In this document: positions 18,308 to 26,456 of the stretch, piece after piece
Layout: every line of letters starts with the position of its first letter
Numbering within the stretch: the first letter of the stretch is position 1
Assembly: GCA_016201105.1 (NCBI GenBank)
Contig: JACQDN010000061.1
Coordinates: 41,536 to 105,535 of the forward strand
DNA length: 64,000 nucleotides
Reading direction: 5' to 3'
DNA from: Pseudomonadota bacterium
Lineage (GTDB): Bacteria > Pseudomonadota > Alphaproteobacteria > Micropepsales > Micropepsaceae
Position numbers and translations under genes: made by a program
The notes under the pieces: model-generated
The model's database searches: none
What the model saw: only the letters and a program-made list of their open reading frames with translations
Told to the model about the DNA's origin: nothing

Positions 18308-19558
18308 TCAGGCCGCGACCAGCTTCACCGGCAGAGTTTCGTAGCCCTTCACAAAGGACGACAGCACGCGGCGCGGTTCGCCCATCACTTCGATTTTCGA
18401 GAAGCGCTTCAAGATCTCTTCCCAGATGATCTTGAGCTGCAATTCGGCGACACGGTTGCCGACGCAGCGGTGGATGCCGAAGCCGAAGGAGAGATGCTGG
18501 CGCGCCCGCGGACGATCGACGATGTAGCTGTTGGGGCTTTCGATCACTTCGTCGTCGCGGTTGCCTGAGACGTACCACATCAGCACCTTGTCGCCCTCGC
18601 GGATCGTCTTGCCCTTGAACTCGAAGTCGCGTTTGGCGCGGCGGCGCATATAGGCGAGCGGGGTCTGCCAGCGGATGGTTTCCGAGACCATGCTGGGGAT
18701 CAGGTCGTGATTGGCTGTCAGCTTGGCGTATTGGTCCGGATTCTGGTGCAGCGCCAGCACGCTGCCGGAGATCGTATTACGCGTCGTGTCGTTGCCGCCG
18801 ACGATCAAGAGGATGAGATTGCCCAGATATTCCATGCGGTCCATGTGCCGCGTGGATTCGCCGTGCGCCAGCATGGAGATGAGATCGCCTTTCGGCGGAG
18901 CGTTGACCCGCTCGTTCCATAGCCGGGTGAAGTAGTCCACGCATTCGAAGAGTTCGGCGCGGCGGTGATCTTCGGATTCCACGATTCCGGAAGCCGGATT
19001 GGCGGTGGCTACATCCGACCATCGCGTCAGCTTGCGCCGGTCTTCCCAGGGAAAATCGAACAGCGTCGCCAGCGTCATCGTTGTCAATTCGATGGAGACT
19101 TTATCCACCCAGTCGAAGGTTTCGCCGATCGGCAGATCGTCGAGGATCTTGCTGGCACGTTCGCGGATGACCGGCTCCAGCGCCTGAAGGTTGGGGCCCG
19201 ACACGATGGGGCTCACGGTCTTGCGCTGCACATCGTGCTTGGGCGGATCCATGGCGATGAACATCGGCAGGCGGAAATCGTCCTTGGGATCGACGACGGT
19301 GATGCCCGGTTCCGAGGAGAACACGTCATGGTTGGTGTCGACCGCCATGATGTCGTTGTATTTGGTGACCGACCAATAGGGGCCGAACTCGCTCTCGCGG
19401 CAGAGGTGCACCGGTTCTTCCCGGCGCAGGCGCTCGAAGTAGGGCCAGATCGTATCGGACCGAAACAGCTCCGGATTGACCATGTTGAAGCTGTCGAGCG
19501 GGATGGAATAGGCGTGCTCGGCGGCCTTCGCCTGCAGATCGGTCACTTCGCGGTCCAT
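18308..19558 (-). CDS. cytochrome P450
   Basis: A soluble class I bacterial P450 of 416 residues. Seen: the I-helix oxygen-binding motif GGNDTTR at 254-260, the K-helix ETIRW near 303 and the heme-ligand loop FGFGIHRCVG with C365. It needs a ferredoxin and reductase, neither of which is encoded nearby. The sequence resembles terpene- or steroid-oxidising bacterial P450s, but a substrate cannot be assigned. It is divergent from an epoxide hydrolase gene across 143 bases, which suggests a shared oxidative pathway. Confidence 0.92.
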   Translation of the reverse strand: MDREVTDLQAKAAEHAYSIPLDSFNMVNPELFRSDTIWPYFERLRREEPVHLCRESEFGPYWSVTKYNDIMAVDTNHDVFSSEPGITVVDPKDDFRLPMFIAMDPPKHDVQRKTVSPIVSGPNLQALEPVIRERASKILDDLPIGETFDWVDKVSIELTTMTLATLFDFPWEDRRKLTRWSDVATANPASGIVESEDHRRAELFECVDYFTRLWNERVNAPPKGDLISMLAHGESTRHMDRMEYLGNLILLIVGGNDTTRNTISGSVLALHQNPDQYAKLTANHDLIPSMVSETIRWQTPLAYMRRRAKRDFEFKGKTIREGDKVLMWYVSGNRDDEVIESPNSYIVDRPRARQHLSFGFGIHRCVGNRVAELQLKIIWEEILKRFSKIEVMGEPRRVLSSFVKGYETLPVKLVAA

Positions 19559-19701
19559 GGCACTTCCTTGGCTATTCCCTGGTGCGTTTGCGGGATTGTC
19601 GGCCTGTTTGGCGGACTGTCAACGCTGCGAATGCGCACAATGGTGTTGCAGGCTTTGCCAAATCGCTAATCTGCGATCGCGAAATCAAATTGGCGGTTGG
19701 A

Positions 19702-20667
19702 ATGCTCGGGTTCAACGTCATCGATGTGGGGAATGTGCGTCTTCGAGTGGCCCTCGACGGTGCGGGCCCGTTGGTCGTGATGGTCCATGGTTTTCCCGAG
19801 TCCTGGTATTCCTGGCGCCATCAGATCGGCCCGATCGCCGAGGCCGGCTTCGCCGCCTGCGCCATCGACGTGCGCGGCTATGGCGGCTCGGACAAGCCGC
19901 ATCCGGTCGATCGCTATGCCATGGAGCATATGACGGCGGATCTCGCCGGGTTGATCGAAAAACTCAGCCCGGAAAGGCCAGCGGTGTTGGTCGGTCACGA
20001 TTGGGGGGCGCCCATTGTGTGGAACACGGCGCTCATCCATCCCGAACGCGTGCGCGCGGTGTGCGCATTGTCGGTGCCCTATACCGGCGTGCCGACGCGT
20101 TCGTTCGATGACATTTTCCACGAAGCCTTCACCAGCAAGGGCCGCTTCTTCTATCAAGCCTATTTTCAGGACGAAGGCGCCGCCGAAGCGGAGGCCGAGG
20201 AGAACCCGCGCGATTTTCTGCGCAAGTTCTATTACGCGATCTGCGGCGACGCGCCCGACGGCGCCTGGCCGAACGACAAGACGAGCGAAGATACGCTGCT
20301 CAAAGGCCTCATCGATCCCAATCCGTTTCCCGCGTGGCTGACGGAGGAAGAACTCGACTATTACGTGGGTGAATTCGAAGGCTCGGGCTTTCGCGGGCCG
20401 ATCAACCGTTATCGCAATCACCGGCGCGATTTCGAGTATCTGCAGACGTTCAAAGACCGCAGGATCAGGCAGCCGGCGTTGTTCATCGGCGGCAGCAAGG
20501 ATCCGGTGCTCAGCATGATGGGCCGGGTCGATCTCATCTCCCTCATGCGCGAGCAGGTGCGCGATCTTCGCGGCGCCCATGTGCTGGAAGGCTGCGGACA
20601 CTGGACACAGCAGGAACGACCGGAAGAGGTGAACAGGCTTCTGGTGGAGTGGTTGAAGGGGCTGTAA
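19702..20667 (+). CDS. alpha/beta hydrolase, epoxide hydrolase type
   Basis: A 321-residue hydrolase with the soluble epoxide hydrolase signature: oxyanion motif HGFPES at 29-34, nucleophile D100 in VGHDWG, acid D267 (GSKDPV) and base H300 (GCGHWTQQE). An aspartate nucleophile rather than serine points to epoxide or haloalkane opening. The ATG at 19702 (MLGFNVIDVG) is preferred; upstream codons to 19582 show no similarity. Divergent from the P450 gene, which could generate an epoxide substrate. This functional link is inference. Confidence 0.88.
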   Translation: MLGFNVIDVGNVRLRVALDGAGPLVVMVHGFPESWYSWRHQIGPIAEAGFAACAIDVRGYGGSDKPHPVDRYAMEHMTADLAGLIEKLSPERPAVLVGHDWGAPIVWNTALIHPERVRAVCALSVPYTGVPTRSFDDIFHEAFTSKGRFFYQAYFQDEGAAEAEAEENPRDFLRKFYYAICGDAPDGAWPNDKTSEDTLLKGLIDPNPFPAWLTEEELDYYVGEFEGSGFRGPINRYRNHRRDFEYLQTFKDRRIRQPALFIGGSKDPVLSMMGRVDLISLMREQVRDLRGAHVLEGCGHWTQQERPEEVNRLLVEWLKGL

Positions 20668-20670
20668 CGA

Positions 20671-20801
20671 CCCTCACTTGGGAGGGTCGAAATTTGCGGA
20701 ACGCAAATTTCGGGGAGGATGTGGAAGGAGAGGTGCTGCTCGGTCGCATATCCTCTCCGAAAAATCCTCGGGGATTTTTCGACCCTCCCGAGGGAGGGTG
20801 G
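20671..20801. repeat. intergenic palindromic element, subtype II, copy B
   Basis: Between convergent genes. Outer arms CCCTCACTTGGGAGGGTCGA and TCGACCCTCCCGAGGGAGGG are near-complementary. Inside are the hairpins GAAATTTGC/GCAAATTTC and GAAAAATCC/GGATTTTTC. Same architecture as subtype I with a different arm sequence (CCCTCCC in place of CCTCCCC). Confidence 0.8.
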
Positions 20802-21863
20802 TTACACCTCCAACCATTCATCCTTGAACCGATATACGCCATCCAGCCACGCCACGATCTCGCGCGCGCCGGGATGGTCGAAGCGTGCATAGCGTTCGCG
20901 CAGCTTCTCCGCTTGTTTGCCGAGACGATCCAGACCGCTGTCTTGAAGCGAATAGATATCGCCATTGACGCAACGCGCCAGGTCGGTGCCCAGAATCTCC
21001 ACCGCCGCGCGTTCGAACGCCGCGCGATATTGGTAGGCGTCACCCAGGCGATAGGATTGTGCAAGCGTGAGCATGGGAATGCGCGTGAGGACCGGTTGCA
21101 GCGCCGGGTTCACGGCATGTGCCGCAAGATGCGCGCCAATGGATGCGGGCCGCCCGGTGAAGGCGCGCAAATGCAGAAACTGCGACATGCGCTGGCCGTC
21201 GTTCACCGGATAATTGTCCCAAAGAAACGGCTTGCGGCGCAGCTGCGTGCTCACGCGCTCCAAATGGCCGACGGAATATTCCCTTGAGCACACTTCCTCG
21301 CCCGTCCAAAAAATATCGATGGCAGGATCGAGCCGTTCGCCGAACTCTTCGAGATAGCGTTCCGGCCGCCGGCCGAAGTAACGGTCGAGCACCGGATCGT
21401 CGGTGTAATAACTGGGGCAAACAATCAGGCGCTTGGCCTTCGTGCGCTCGGCGATCCAGTGGATGATGCCGGCTTGCATGCGCGCGAGATCGGGCAGATC
21501 GCCGCGCATATCGTCGAACAGGATCGCGAGCATATCGCAGCCGATCGCATCCAATCCCGCGAGCTTGCGTGCGAGTGCCGCCTTCGCCGCATCGTCGAAA
21601 TTCCGGTAGAGCTCGAACGGACTCAAGCCCACGCCGAACACCACACCCAACGATTTGCAGTGCTGCGCGAGACGGGAAAGCGCTTGTACCGTCTCGGCGG
21701 GATGATCTTCCTGCCAGCGCTTGCGCAAATAGGCGTCCGCCTTTGGCGCATAGAGAAAGAAGCGATAGCCGTGCGGCGCCAGCGCCTGGACCGTCTCGGC
21801 GCGGGCCTGCCAGCTCCACGGCGCGCCGTAGTAACCTTCGATTGTGCCCAATTGCGCCGTCAT
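20802..21863 (-). CDS. GH84 protein O-GlcNAcase/beta-N-acetylglucosaminidase-like protein
   Basis: A 353-residue cytoplasmic glycosidase with a (beta/alpha)8 barrel. Start GTIEGYYGAPWSW matches the GH84 active-site opening; the catalytic pair is D117-D118 in LAILFDDMRGD, with CPSYYTDD and IFWTGEEVCS further on. GH84 enzymes remove N-acetylglucosamine through substrate-assisted catalysis. Bacterial members close to human OGA occur in Caulobacter and clostridia. The start is at MTAQLG (21863); the frame extends 200 codons upstream without similarity. No O-GlcNAc transferase is seen nearby. Confidence 0.85.
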   Translation of the reverse strand: MTAQLGTIEGYYGAPWSWQARAETVQALAPHGYRFFLYAPKADAYLRKRWQEDHPAETVQALSRLAQHCKSLGVVFGVGLSPFELYRNFDDAAKAALARKLAGLDAIGCDMLAILFDDMRGDLPDLARMQAGIIHWIAERTKAKRLIVCPSYYTDDPVLDRYFGRRPERYLEEFGERLDPAIDIFWTGEEVCSREYSVGHLERVSTQLRRKPFLWDNYPVNDGQRMSQFLHLRAFTGRPASIGAHLAAHAVNPALQPVLTRIPMLTLAQSYRLGDAYQYRAAFERAAVEILGTDLARCVNGDIYSLQDSGLDRLGKQAEKLRERYARFDHPGAREIVAWLDGVYRFKDEWLEV

Positions 21864-21989
21864 GAACCTTCCGCGACAGATGCGTGAATACAGATTAGCG
21901 CGCCGGCACCGATTGCGCTTGCCCCGGGAGAGGCAGACAATTCGCCGCTTTTTGGGGGAGCAGCGGGGCGAAGCGCCTGCTGACAAATC

Positions 21990-22175
21990 ATGAAACCGTT
22001 CACGACCATTGCCGCACTTCTTTTGATCGTCGTTGCCGCCGCTCACGCCTATCGCCTCTATACGGGAATGGCCGTCGTGGTGAATGGCCACGACATCCCG
22101 ATGTGGGTGAGTTGGGCCGGCGCCGCCGTCGCCGGCGTGCTGGGCTTGATGACGCTCGTCGAATCCCGCCGCTAA
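21990..22175 (+). CDS. small two-helix membrane protein
   Basis: 61 residues with two transmembrane segments (about 5-22 and 37-56) joined by a short loop (RLYTGMAVVVNGHDIPMWVSW). Similar short proteins with the pattern GHDIPMWVSW are widespread in alphaproteobacteria, with no known function. No strong Shine-Dalgarno is visible. It is convergent with the DUF6498 gene. Confidence 0.7.
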   Translation: MKPFTTIAALLLIVVAAAHAYRLYTGMAVVVNGHDIPMWVSWAGAAVAGVLGLMTLVESRR

Positions 22176-22186
22176 TTCTCCGACTC

Positions 22187-22840
22187 TCACGTTTGGTGTG
22201 ACTGCGTCGCGAGACTTTCTCGCGCGGCGGTGAACTTTATCCATCCCACTTCCAACGCCGTCTTGAGAACCGCGAGCAGCGCGACGGCCAAAAGCGGTTG
22301 ACCGAACAGCAGCACCGCGAAGGCGCCCACAAGGATGGTGATGTGGATCACCACTACGCGGCCGTAAGGCGCGAACATCTGCACGGCCGGCTCGACACCG
22401 CGCCAGCGGCCCTTCCCCACCCAGTCCGTCAAGAATACGAAGAGGTGAAAGGCCGTGAGCAGCACGACATTCCACAAGACAAAGGGACTCGCCGTGAGAA
22501 CGTCGATGACGCGGCCGGGCAGATCGGCCATATCGAAATTGTCGCCGATGCCGCTGGCGGGTCCGAACAAGACGAAAAGAAACACCCCGTGCACGGCGCA
22601 GAACATGCCGTAGTGAAAAGCGAAGAACGGGAGGATGAAAACCAGCGAAACCATGCTGGTCGTGTTGCCGTTCGCAACCCCGGCGACGAGCATCTTGGCC
22701 GCGTTGATGACGCCCAGCACGACGTTCTCGAACCAGTAGAGCAGCAAGAGCGTCAGCACGCTCCAGCCGAACGTGACCGCACTGATCACGGGCAGGGCGT
22801 TGAATAGAACGACGATCCAGACCGGATTGACGAAATTCAT
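22187..22840 (-). CDS. DUF6498-type membrane protein
   Basis: 217 residues with about five or six transmembrane helices. The pattern TLLLLYWFENVVLGVINAAKML near the N-terminus and VLTAFHLFVFLTDWVGKGRW in the middle match the DUF6498 family of integral membrane proteins. Function is unknown. It stands alone, divergent from the next gene. Confidence 0.7.
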   Translation of the reverse strand: MNFVNPVWIVVLFNALPVISAVTFGWSVLTLLLLYWFENVVLGVINAAKMLVAGVANGNTTSMVSLVFILPFFAFHYGMFCAVHGVFLFVLFGPASGIGDNFDMADLPGRVIDVLTASPFVLWNVVLLTAFHLFVFLTDWVGKGRWRGVEPAVQMFAPYGRVVVIHITILVGAFAVLLFGQPLLAVALLAVLKTALEVGWIKFTAARESLATQSHQT

Positions 22841-22937
22841 ACCCGCCGCCCGCGCTTCGACGCCCCGCCCGTTTATAGTCTAAGATGCTGCCGATTCAGA
22901 GCGGTGCCCAAGGTATTAGAGAACGGATTTAACGGAA

Positions 22938-23555
22938 ATGGCCTTAACGCCGGACGACTTCGATTTCATATCGAACTTCAGCACGCTGTGGGCCGTCATT
23001 ATCGGTGCCGTGCTGGCGACGGCGGGCGGGTTCGTTGCGACTCAGCTGGAATGGTATGTCGAAGGCAAGCGCCGCCAACGTCACGCGGCCCTCTTCTTCG
23101 GCGAAGTGCTGTCGACGCTCGCCATCCTTCTGGATTTCGCAAAAAGCACGAAGGGCCGGGGCGATCCCTATGGACCGATCACCATGCGCATGCTTCGGCA
23201 AACCCGGGGCGAAATCGAGCTGTACACGCGCAATCGCGAATCTCTCTACAACATCCACAATGCCGAATTGCGCGCACGGATCCATACGATGATGCTGCGC
23301 CTGTCATCTCCGATCGAAGGCGTCTTCGACACGACGCAGGAGATCCAGGCCGTGCGGCTGCAACTCAAATCGACGCCGCTGTCGGGCGAAGATCGCGAAG
23401 AGCTGGAGGCCCGAATTGTTCACCTCAACGAACTGCGCGAAGCCGGCTTTGAGTTCGTGATGGAGACCGCCGACCAGATCAAGCCGCTGATACGCGATTT
23501 GCAGCCGGTCGCAGCTCACAATTTCGAACGCATGCAGGAAATTGCAAATAGCTAG
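22938..23555 (+). CDS. unrecognised single-pass membrane protein
   Basis: 205 residues. One N-terminal transmembrane helix (LWAVIIGAVLATAGGFVATQL, about residues 16-36) is followed by a basic segment (EGKRRQRHAA) and a long charged helical domain (EDREELEARIVHLNELREAGFEF). The layout suggests a membrane-anchored coiled-coil protein facing the cytoplasm. No family recognised. Its 3' end abuts palindromic copy C. Confidence 0.65.
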   Translation: MALTPDDFDFISNFSTLWAVIIGAVLATAGGFVATQLEWYVEGKRRQRHAALFFGEVLSTLAILLDFAKSTKGRGDPYGPITMRMLRQTRGEIELYTRNRESLYNIHNAELRARIHTMMLRLSSPIEGVFDTTQEIQAVRLQLKSTPLSGEDREELEARIVHLNELREAGFEFVMETADQIKPLIRDLQPVAAHNFERMQEIANS

Positions 23556-23565
23556 AGCGCTTCAT

Positions 23566-23749
23566 CACCTCCCCCTCGTGGGGAGGTCGAAAAAGCCGAA
23601 GGATTTTTCGGGTGAGGGGAAGCCTCACCGTCGCGCTCTGTTCGTTCCGGCGCGCTGCGCGCGCGTCGCGCTACGCTGCCGCTAGCGACCCCCTCACCCG
23701 AAATTTGCTTCGCAAATTTCGACCCCTCCGCAAGGGAGAGGTGAGGTTA
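23566..23749. repeat. intergenic palindromic element, subtype I, copy C
   Basis: Between convergent genes. The left arm is identical to copy A (ACCTCCCCCTCGTGGGGAGG); the right arm has decayed (CCCCTCCGCAAGGGAGAGGT). It keeps GGTGAGGGGAAGCCTCACC and the GAAATTTGC/GCAAATTTC hairpin but has about 50 extra GC-rich bases in the centre (about 23640-23690). Confidence 0.8.
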
Positions 23750-23752
23750 GCC

Positions 23753-24763
23753 TCACGGATCCAGCGCTAAGAGCGCAAAGCTGGCGAGCCAATGCTCGCC
23801 CATGTAATCGCCGGCCACATGGTTCATCGCCGACGCGATATGCTCGTCGGCGGTCTGCACGATGCGCTCGCGCGCCGGATGGTAAGAGTCCAACACCTGC
23901 ACAATGAGCCGCCAGCACCACGCGCGCGACAGATTGAGCCCGTCGAGATGAGCGATCTTGCCGTCGGTACGGTCGCTGACGGTCGCCGGCTGGAAAAGCG
24001 TTGCGGGTTCACCGCAAGCGGCGCGCGGCAGGAAACGCGCGAACCACAGGCGGAATTCTTCAGCCGGAAGGGCCGCCCGCATCACGGCGGCCTCGGTCAA
24101 CGCCGAAGAAAGAAACTCGTCCTGCGACGGCTCCCAGGCCGGACAGTCGGCATCGGCCGAATACCAAGCGCGAACCTTCTCGATGCATAACGCCTCCAGC
24201 TTTCTGTCGCCGGCTACGCGCGCGTAGTCGAGCGTCAGAAGAAGCGCAAAAGCCGTATTGGAATGCACGCCCGCGCGAACCGGATAGGTCGAAAGCGGCA
24301 GAAATTTGAGAAAACGATCGGCGAAAGCGTCGGCGAGCGGCTTCAAGTTGCGCGCCCAACTGTTTCCTTCCTCGCTCGTGTGACGCTGGAGTTCGCCCTG
24401 CAGCATCAGCAGCCACGCCCAGCCATAAGGCCGCTCGAAACCGCGGCTGCTGGAATTGGCGAGATAAGCGGTTTCGACCGCCACCTTCTCCGGCCTGAAC
24501 TGATCGTTCAGCAGGGCGCGAGTCGCCGAAGCTTCAGCCATGGCTGGATAAAGCCGATGGAGCTTGGCGAGCAGCCAGTGACCGTGCACGCAGGAATGCC
24601 AATCGAAGCTGCCGAAGAAAATCGGATGCAGATCGCGCGGGCCTCGCACGTCGGCGGGACCCGCGATCACGTGGTCCAATTTGTTGGGAAATTCCCGCGT
24701 GACGTGACCGAGCGCGACCTTGGCGAGGCGCGAGGCGATTTCGGGGGTAAGCGAATAAGCCAT
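23753..24763 (-). CDS. DUF2891 family protein
   Basis: 336 residues, soluble and helical, with the family pattern HPIFFGSFDWHSCVHGHWLL near residues 46-65 and FERPYGWAWLL in the middle. The conserved histidines and tryptophans suggest an alpha/alpha-toroid enzyme, but no activity is known. It starts eight bases after the DUF979 stop on the same strand, placing it as last gene of a POP-DUF969-DUF979-DUF2891 unit. Confidence 0.85.
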   Translation of the reverse strand: MAYSLTPEIASRLAKVALGHVTREFPNKLDHVIAGPADVRGPRDLHPIFFGSFDWHSCVHGHWLLAKLHRLYPAMAEASATRALLNDQFRPEKVAVETAYLANSSSRGFERPYGWAWLLMLQGELQRHTSEEGNSWARNLKPLADAFADRFLKFLPLSTYPVRAGVHSNTAFALLLTLDYARVAGDRKLEALCIEKVRAWYSADADCPAWEPSQDEFLSSALTEAAVMRAALPAEEFRLWFARFLPRAACGEPATLFQPATVSDRTDGKIAHLDGLNLSRAWCWRLIVQVLDSYHPARERIVQTADEHIASAMNHVAGDYMGEHWLASFALLALDP

Positions 24764-24771
24764 CCCAAATC

Positions 24772-25728
24772 CTAGAAGCGGAAGACGAGAAAATACAACA
24801 GCAGGATATTGCCGATCAGCATCGGAATGGCGGTCGGGATCTGCGCCTTGATGACGCCGTTGCGGTCCGGCAGCTCCAGCAGCGCGGCGGGCACGATGTT
24901 GAAATTGGCCGCCATCGGCGTCGTCAGCGTGCCGCAGAAGCCGGCCAGCATGCCGATGGCGCTCATGATCACGACGTCACCGCCGAATTTGTGCACGATG
25001 AGCGGCAGGCCGATGGCTGCGGTCATCACCGGAAACGCGGCGAAGGCATTGCCCATGATGGCGGTGAACAGCGCCATGCCCACGCAATAGACGGCCACCA
25101 CGACGAAAGAATTGTCGAGCGGGATATATTGCGTCGCGAGCTGACCGACCGCGTTGCCAACACCGGCAATGGCGAACACCGCACCCAGCGAAGCCAGCAT
25201 CTGCGGCAGGACGGCGGCCCAACCGATGGTGTCGACCAGACGCCTGCCCTCCTGGAGCGGCGCCAGCAATGGCGGCCTCAGCCACAGCATGGCCACGCCG
25301 AGCGCGATGAGAATGCCCAGCGCCAGCGAAATCAGCGTCACCTGCTTGGGATCGATGAGCGCATGACCGTTCCAATGCGCGGTCTTCAGGAAGAGCGTGC
25401 CGAGAATGGCGGTCAGCGGAATGATGAGCGCCGGCACGAACAGCCAATTGCCGCGGCGCACAGCGCTGGCGCGACGCTCTTCCGGCGAAGTGGTCGGCGG
25501 ATGGCCGCGTCCGATCAGTCCCAGCCCGCCGATCAGCACCAGCGCCAACACCAAAATACCGTTCGCGAGGTCGCCGATAATGGATCCAAAGAGAAAGCTC
25601 ACCGCGAGCAGTCCCCAGAACGCCACGTTGCCGAAACGCTTGGAATTGCTTCGATCGCGTACGCTTAGAATCGAGAACGCGGCGAACGCGATACCGGCCA
25701 GCGCATAAACGGCTTGCAGCGTGATCAT
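24772..25728 (-). CDS. DUF979 integral membrane protein
   Basis: 318 residues, about nine or ten transmembrane helices, with the conserved segments GNAFAAFPVMTAAIGLP and AGFCGTLTTPMAANFNIVPAALLEL. DUF979 proteins are permease-like and nearly always paired with DUF969. The ATG at 25728 overlaps the TGA of the DUF969 gene, so translation is coupled. The frame is open upstream but reads through DUF969. Transport substrate unknown; the flanking peptidase gene suggests peptides or amino acids (inference). Confidence 0.87.
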   Translation of the reverse strand: MITLQAVYALAGIAFAAFSILSVRDRSNSKRFGNVAFWGLLAVSFLFGSIIGDLANGILVLALVLIGGLGLIGRGHPPTTSPEERRASAVRRGNWLFVPALIIPLTAILGTLFLKTAHWNGHALIDPKQVTLISLALGILIALGVAMLWLRPPLLAPLQEGRRLVDTIGWAAVLPQMLASLGAVFAIAGVGNAVGQLATQYIPLDNSFVVVAVYCVGMALFTAIMGNAFAAFPVMTAAIGLPLIVHKFGGDVVIMSAIGMLAGFCGTLTTPMAANFNIVPAALLELPDRNGVIKAQIPTAIPMLIGNILLLYFLVFRF

Positions 25729-26435
25729 TCCGCAGCCGCCTTCTCTGTGCTGTCCGGCTTTTTCTTCAGCTCGCGCGCCAGCTTGCGATCCAGCAGCAGG
25801 AGTCGTGTGCCGTGAACGAGAAATGCGAGGATCGCCGTCGGAATCGCCCACAGCGAAAGCGCGAATGGATCGACGATGATGTGGTCTGCTTCGAGAAAAC
25901 CCTTGATGAGCAGGATCGAGCCGACGGCGAGAAAGACGTCTTCGCCGAAGAACACCCCGACATTGTCTGCCGCCGCCGCATAAGCGCGGATGCGATAGCG
26001 AATCTTCTTCGGCAGGTCGCCATATCGGCTCTCGGCCGCGGCTTCCGCCATCGGCGCCACCAGCGGACGCACCATCTGGGCGTGACCGCCGAGCGAGAGC
26101 AGGCCCACGGCGGCGCTGATCTGGCGAACCGCCAGATAGAGAAGCAGCAATCGCCCCGTCGTCGCTGCGTGCACTTTGGAAATCAAAAGACGCGCGCGCT
26201 CCTGCAAACCGGAGCGCTCCAGCAAACCGATCACCGGCAAAACGATCCAGATACCGCTGACGTAGCGGCTGTCGTTAAAGGCCTTGCCGAAGACGCGCAG
26301 CAGTTGGTCGGGCGAGATGCCCGCGCCCCATCCGGTCGCCGCAACCGCCGCCGCGATGACAAGCAGCGGATTGAGACGGACCAGAAAGCCGACAACGACG
26401 ACCGCGACCCCGACCAGCGGCCACAATTCGTGCAT
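25725..26435 (-). CDS. DUF969 integral membrane protein
   Basis: 236 residues with about six transmembrane helices. Family features: SRYVSGIWIVLPVIGLLERSGL, LRLLLLYLAVRQISAAVGL and GGHAQMVRPLVAPMAEAAAE. It forms a fixed pair with DUF979, probably as two halves of one transporter. ATG at 26435 is preferred, with GGGGTGG upstream; a GTG at 26444 is an alternative. The prolyl oligopeptidase stop lies 21 bases before it. Confidence 0.85.
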   Translation of the reverse strand: MHELWPLVGVAVVVVGFLVRLNPLLVIAAAVAATGWGAGISPDQLLRVFGKAFNDSRYVSGIWIVLPVIGLLERSGLQERARLLISKVHAATTGRLLLLYLAVRQISAAVGLLSLGGHAQMVRPLVAPMAEAAAESRYGDLPKKIRYRIRAYAAAADNVGVFFGEDVFLAVGSILLIKGFLEADHIIVDPFALSLWAIPTAILAFLVHGTRLLLLDRKLARELKKKPDSTEKAAAE

Positions 26436-26456
26436 GCGATCCACCCCGTTCCCGTA

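Noticed and set aside
21864..22475. 200-codon N-terminal extension of the GH84 gene
   Set aside because: Lacks family similarity and overlaps the small membrane-protein gene on the other strand; the GH84 domain begins right after the ATG at 21863.
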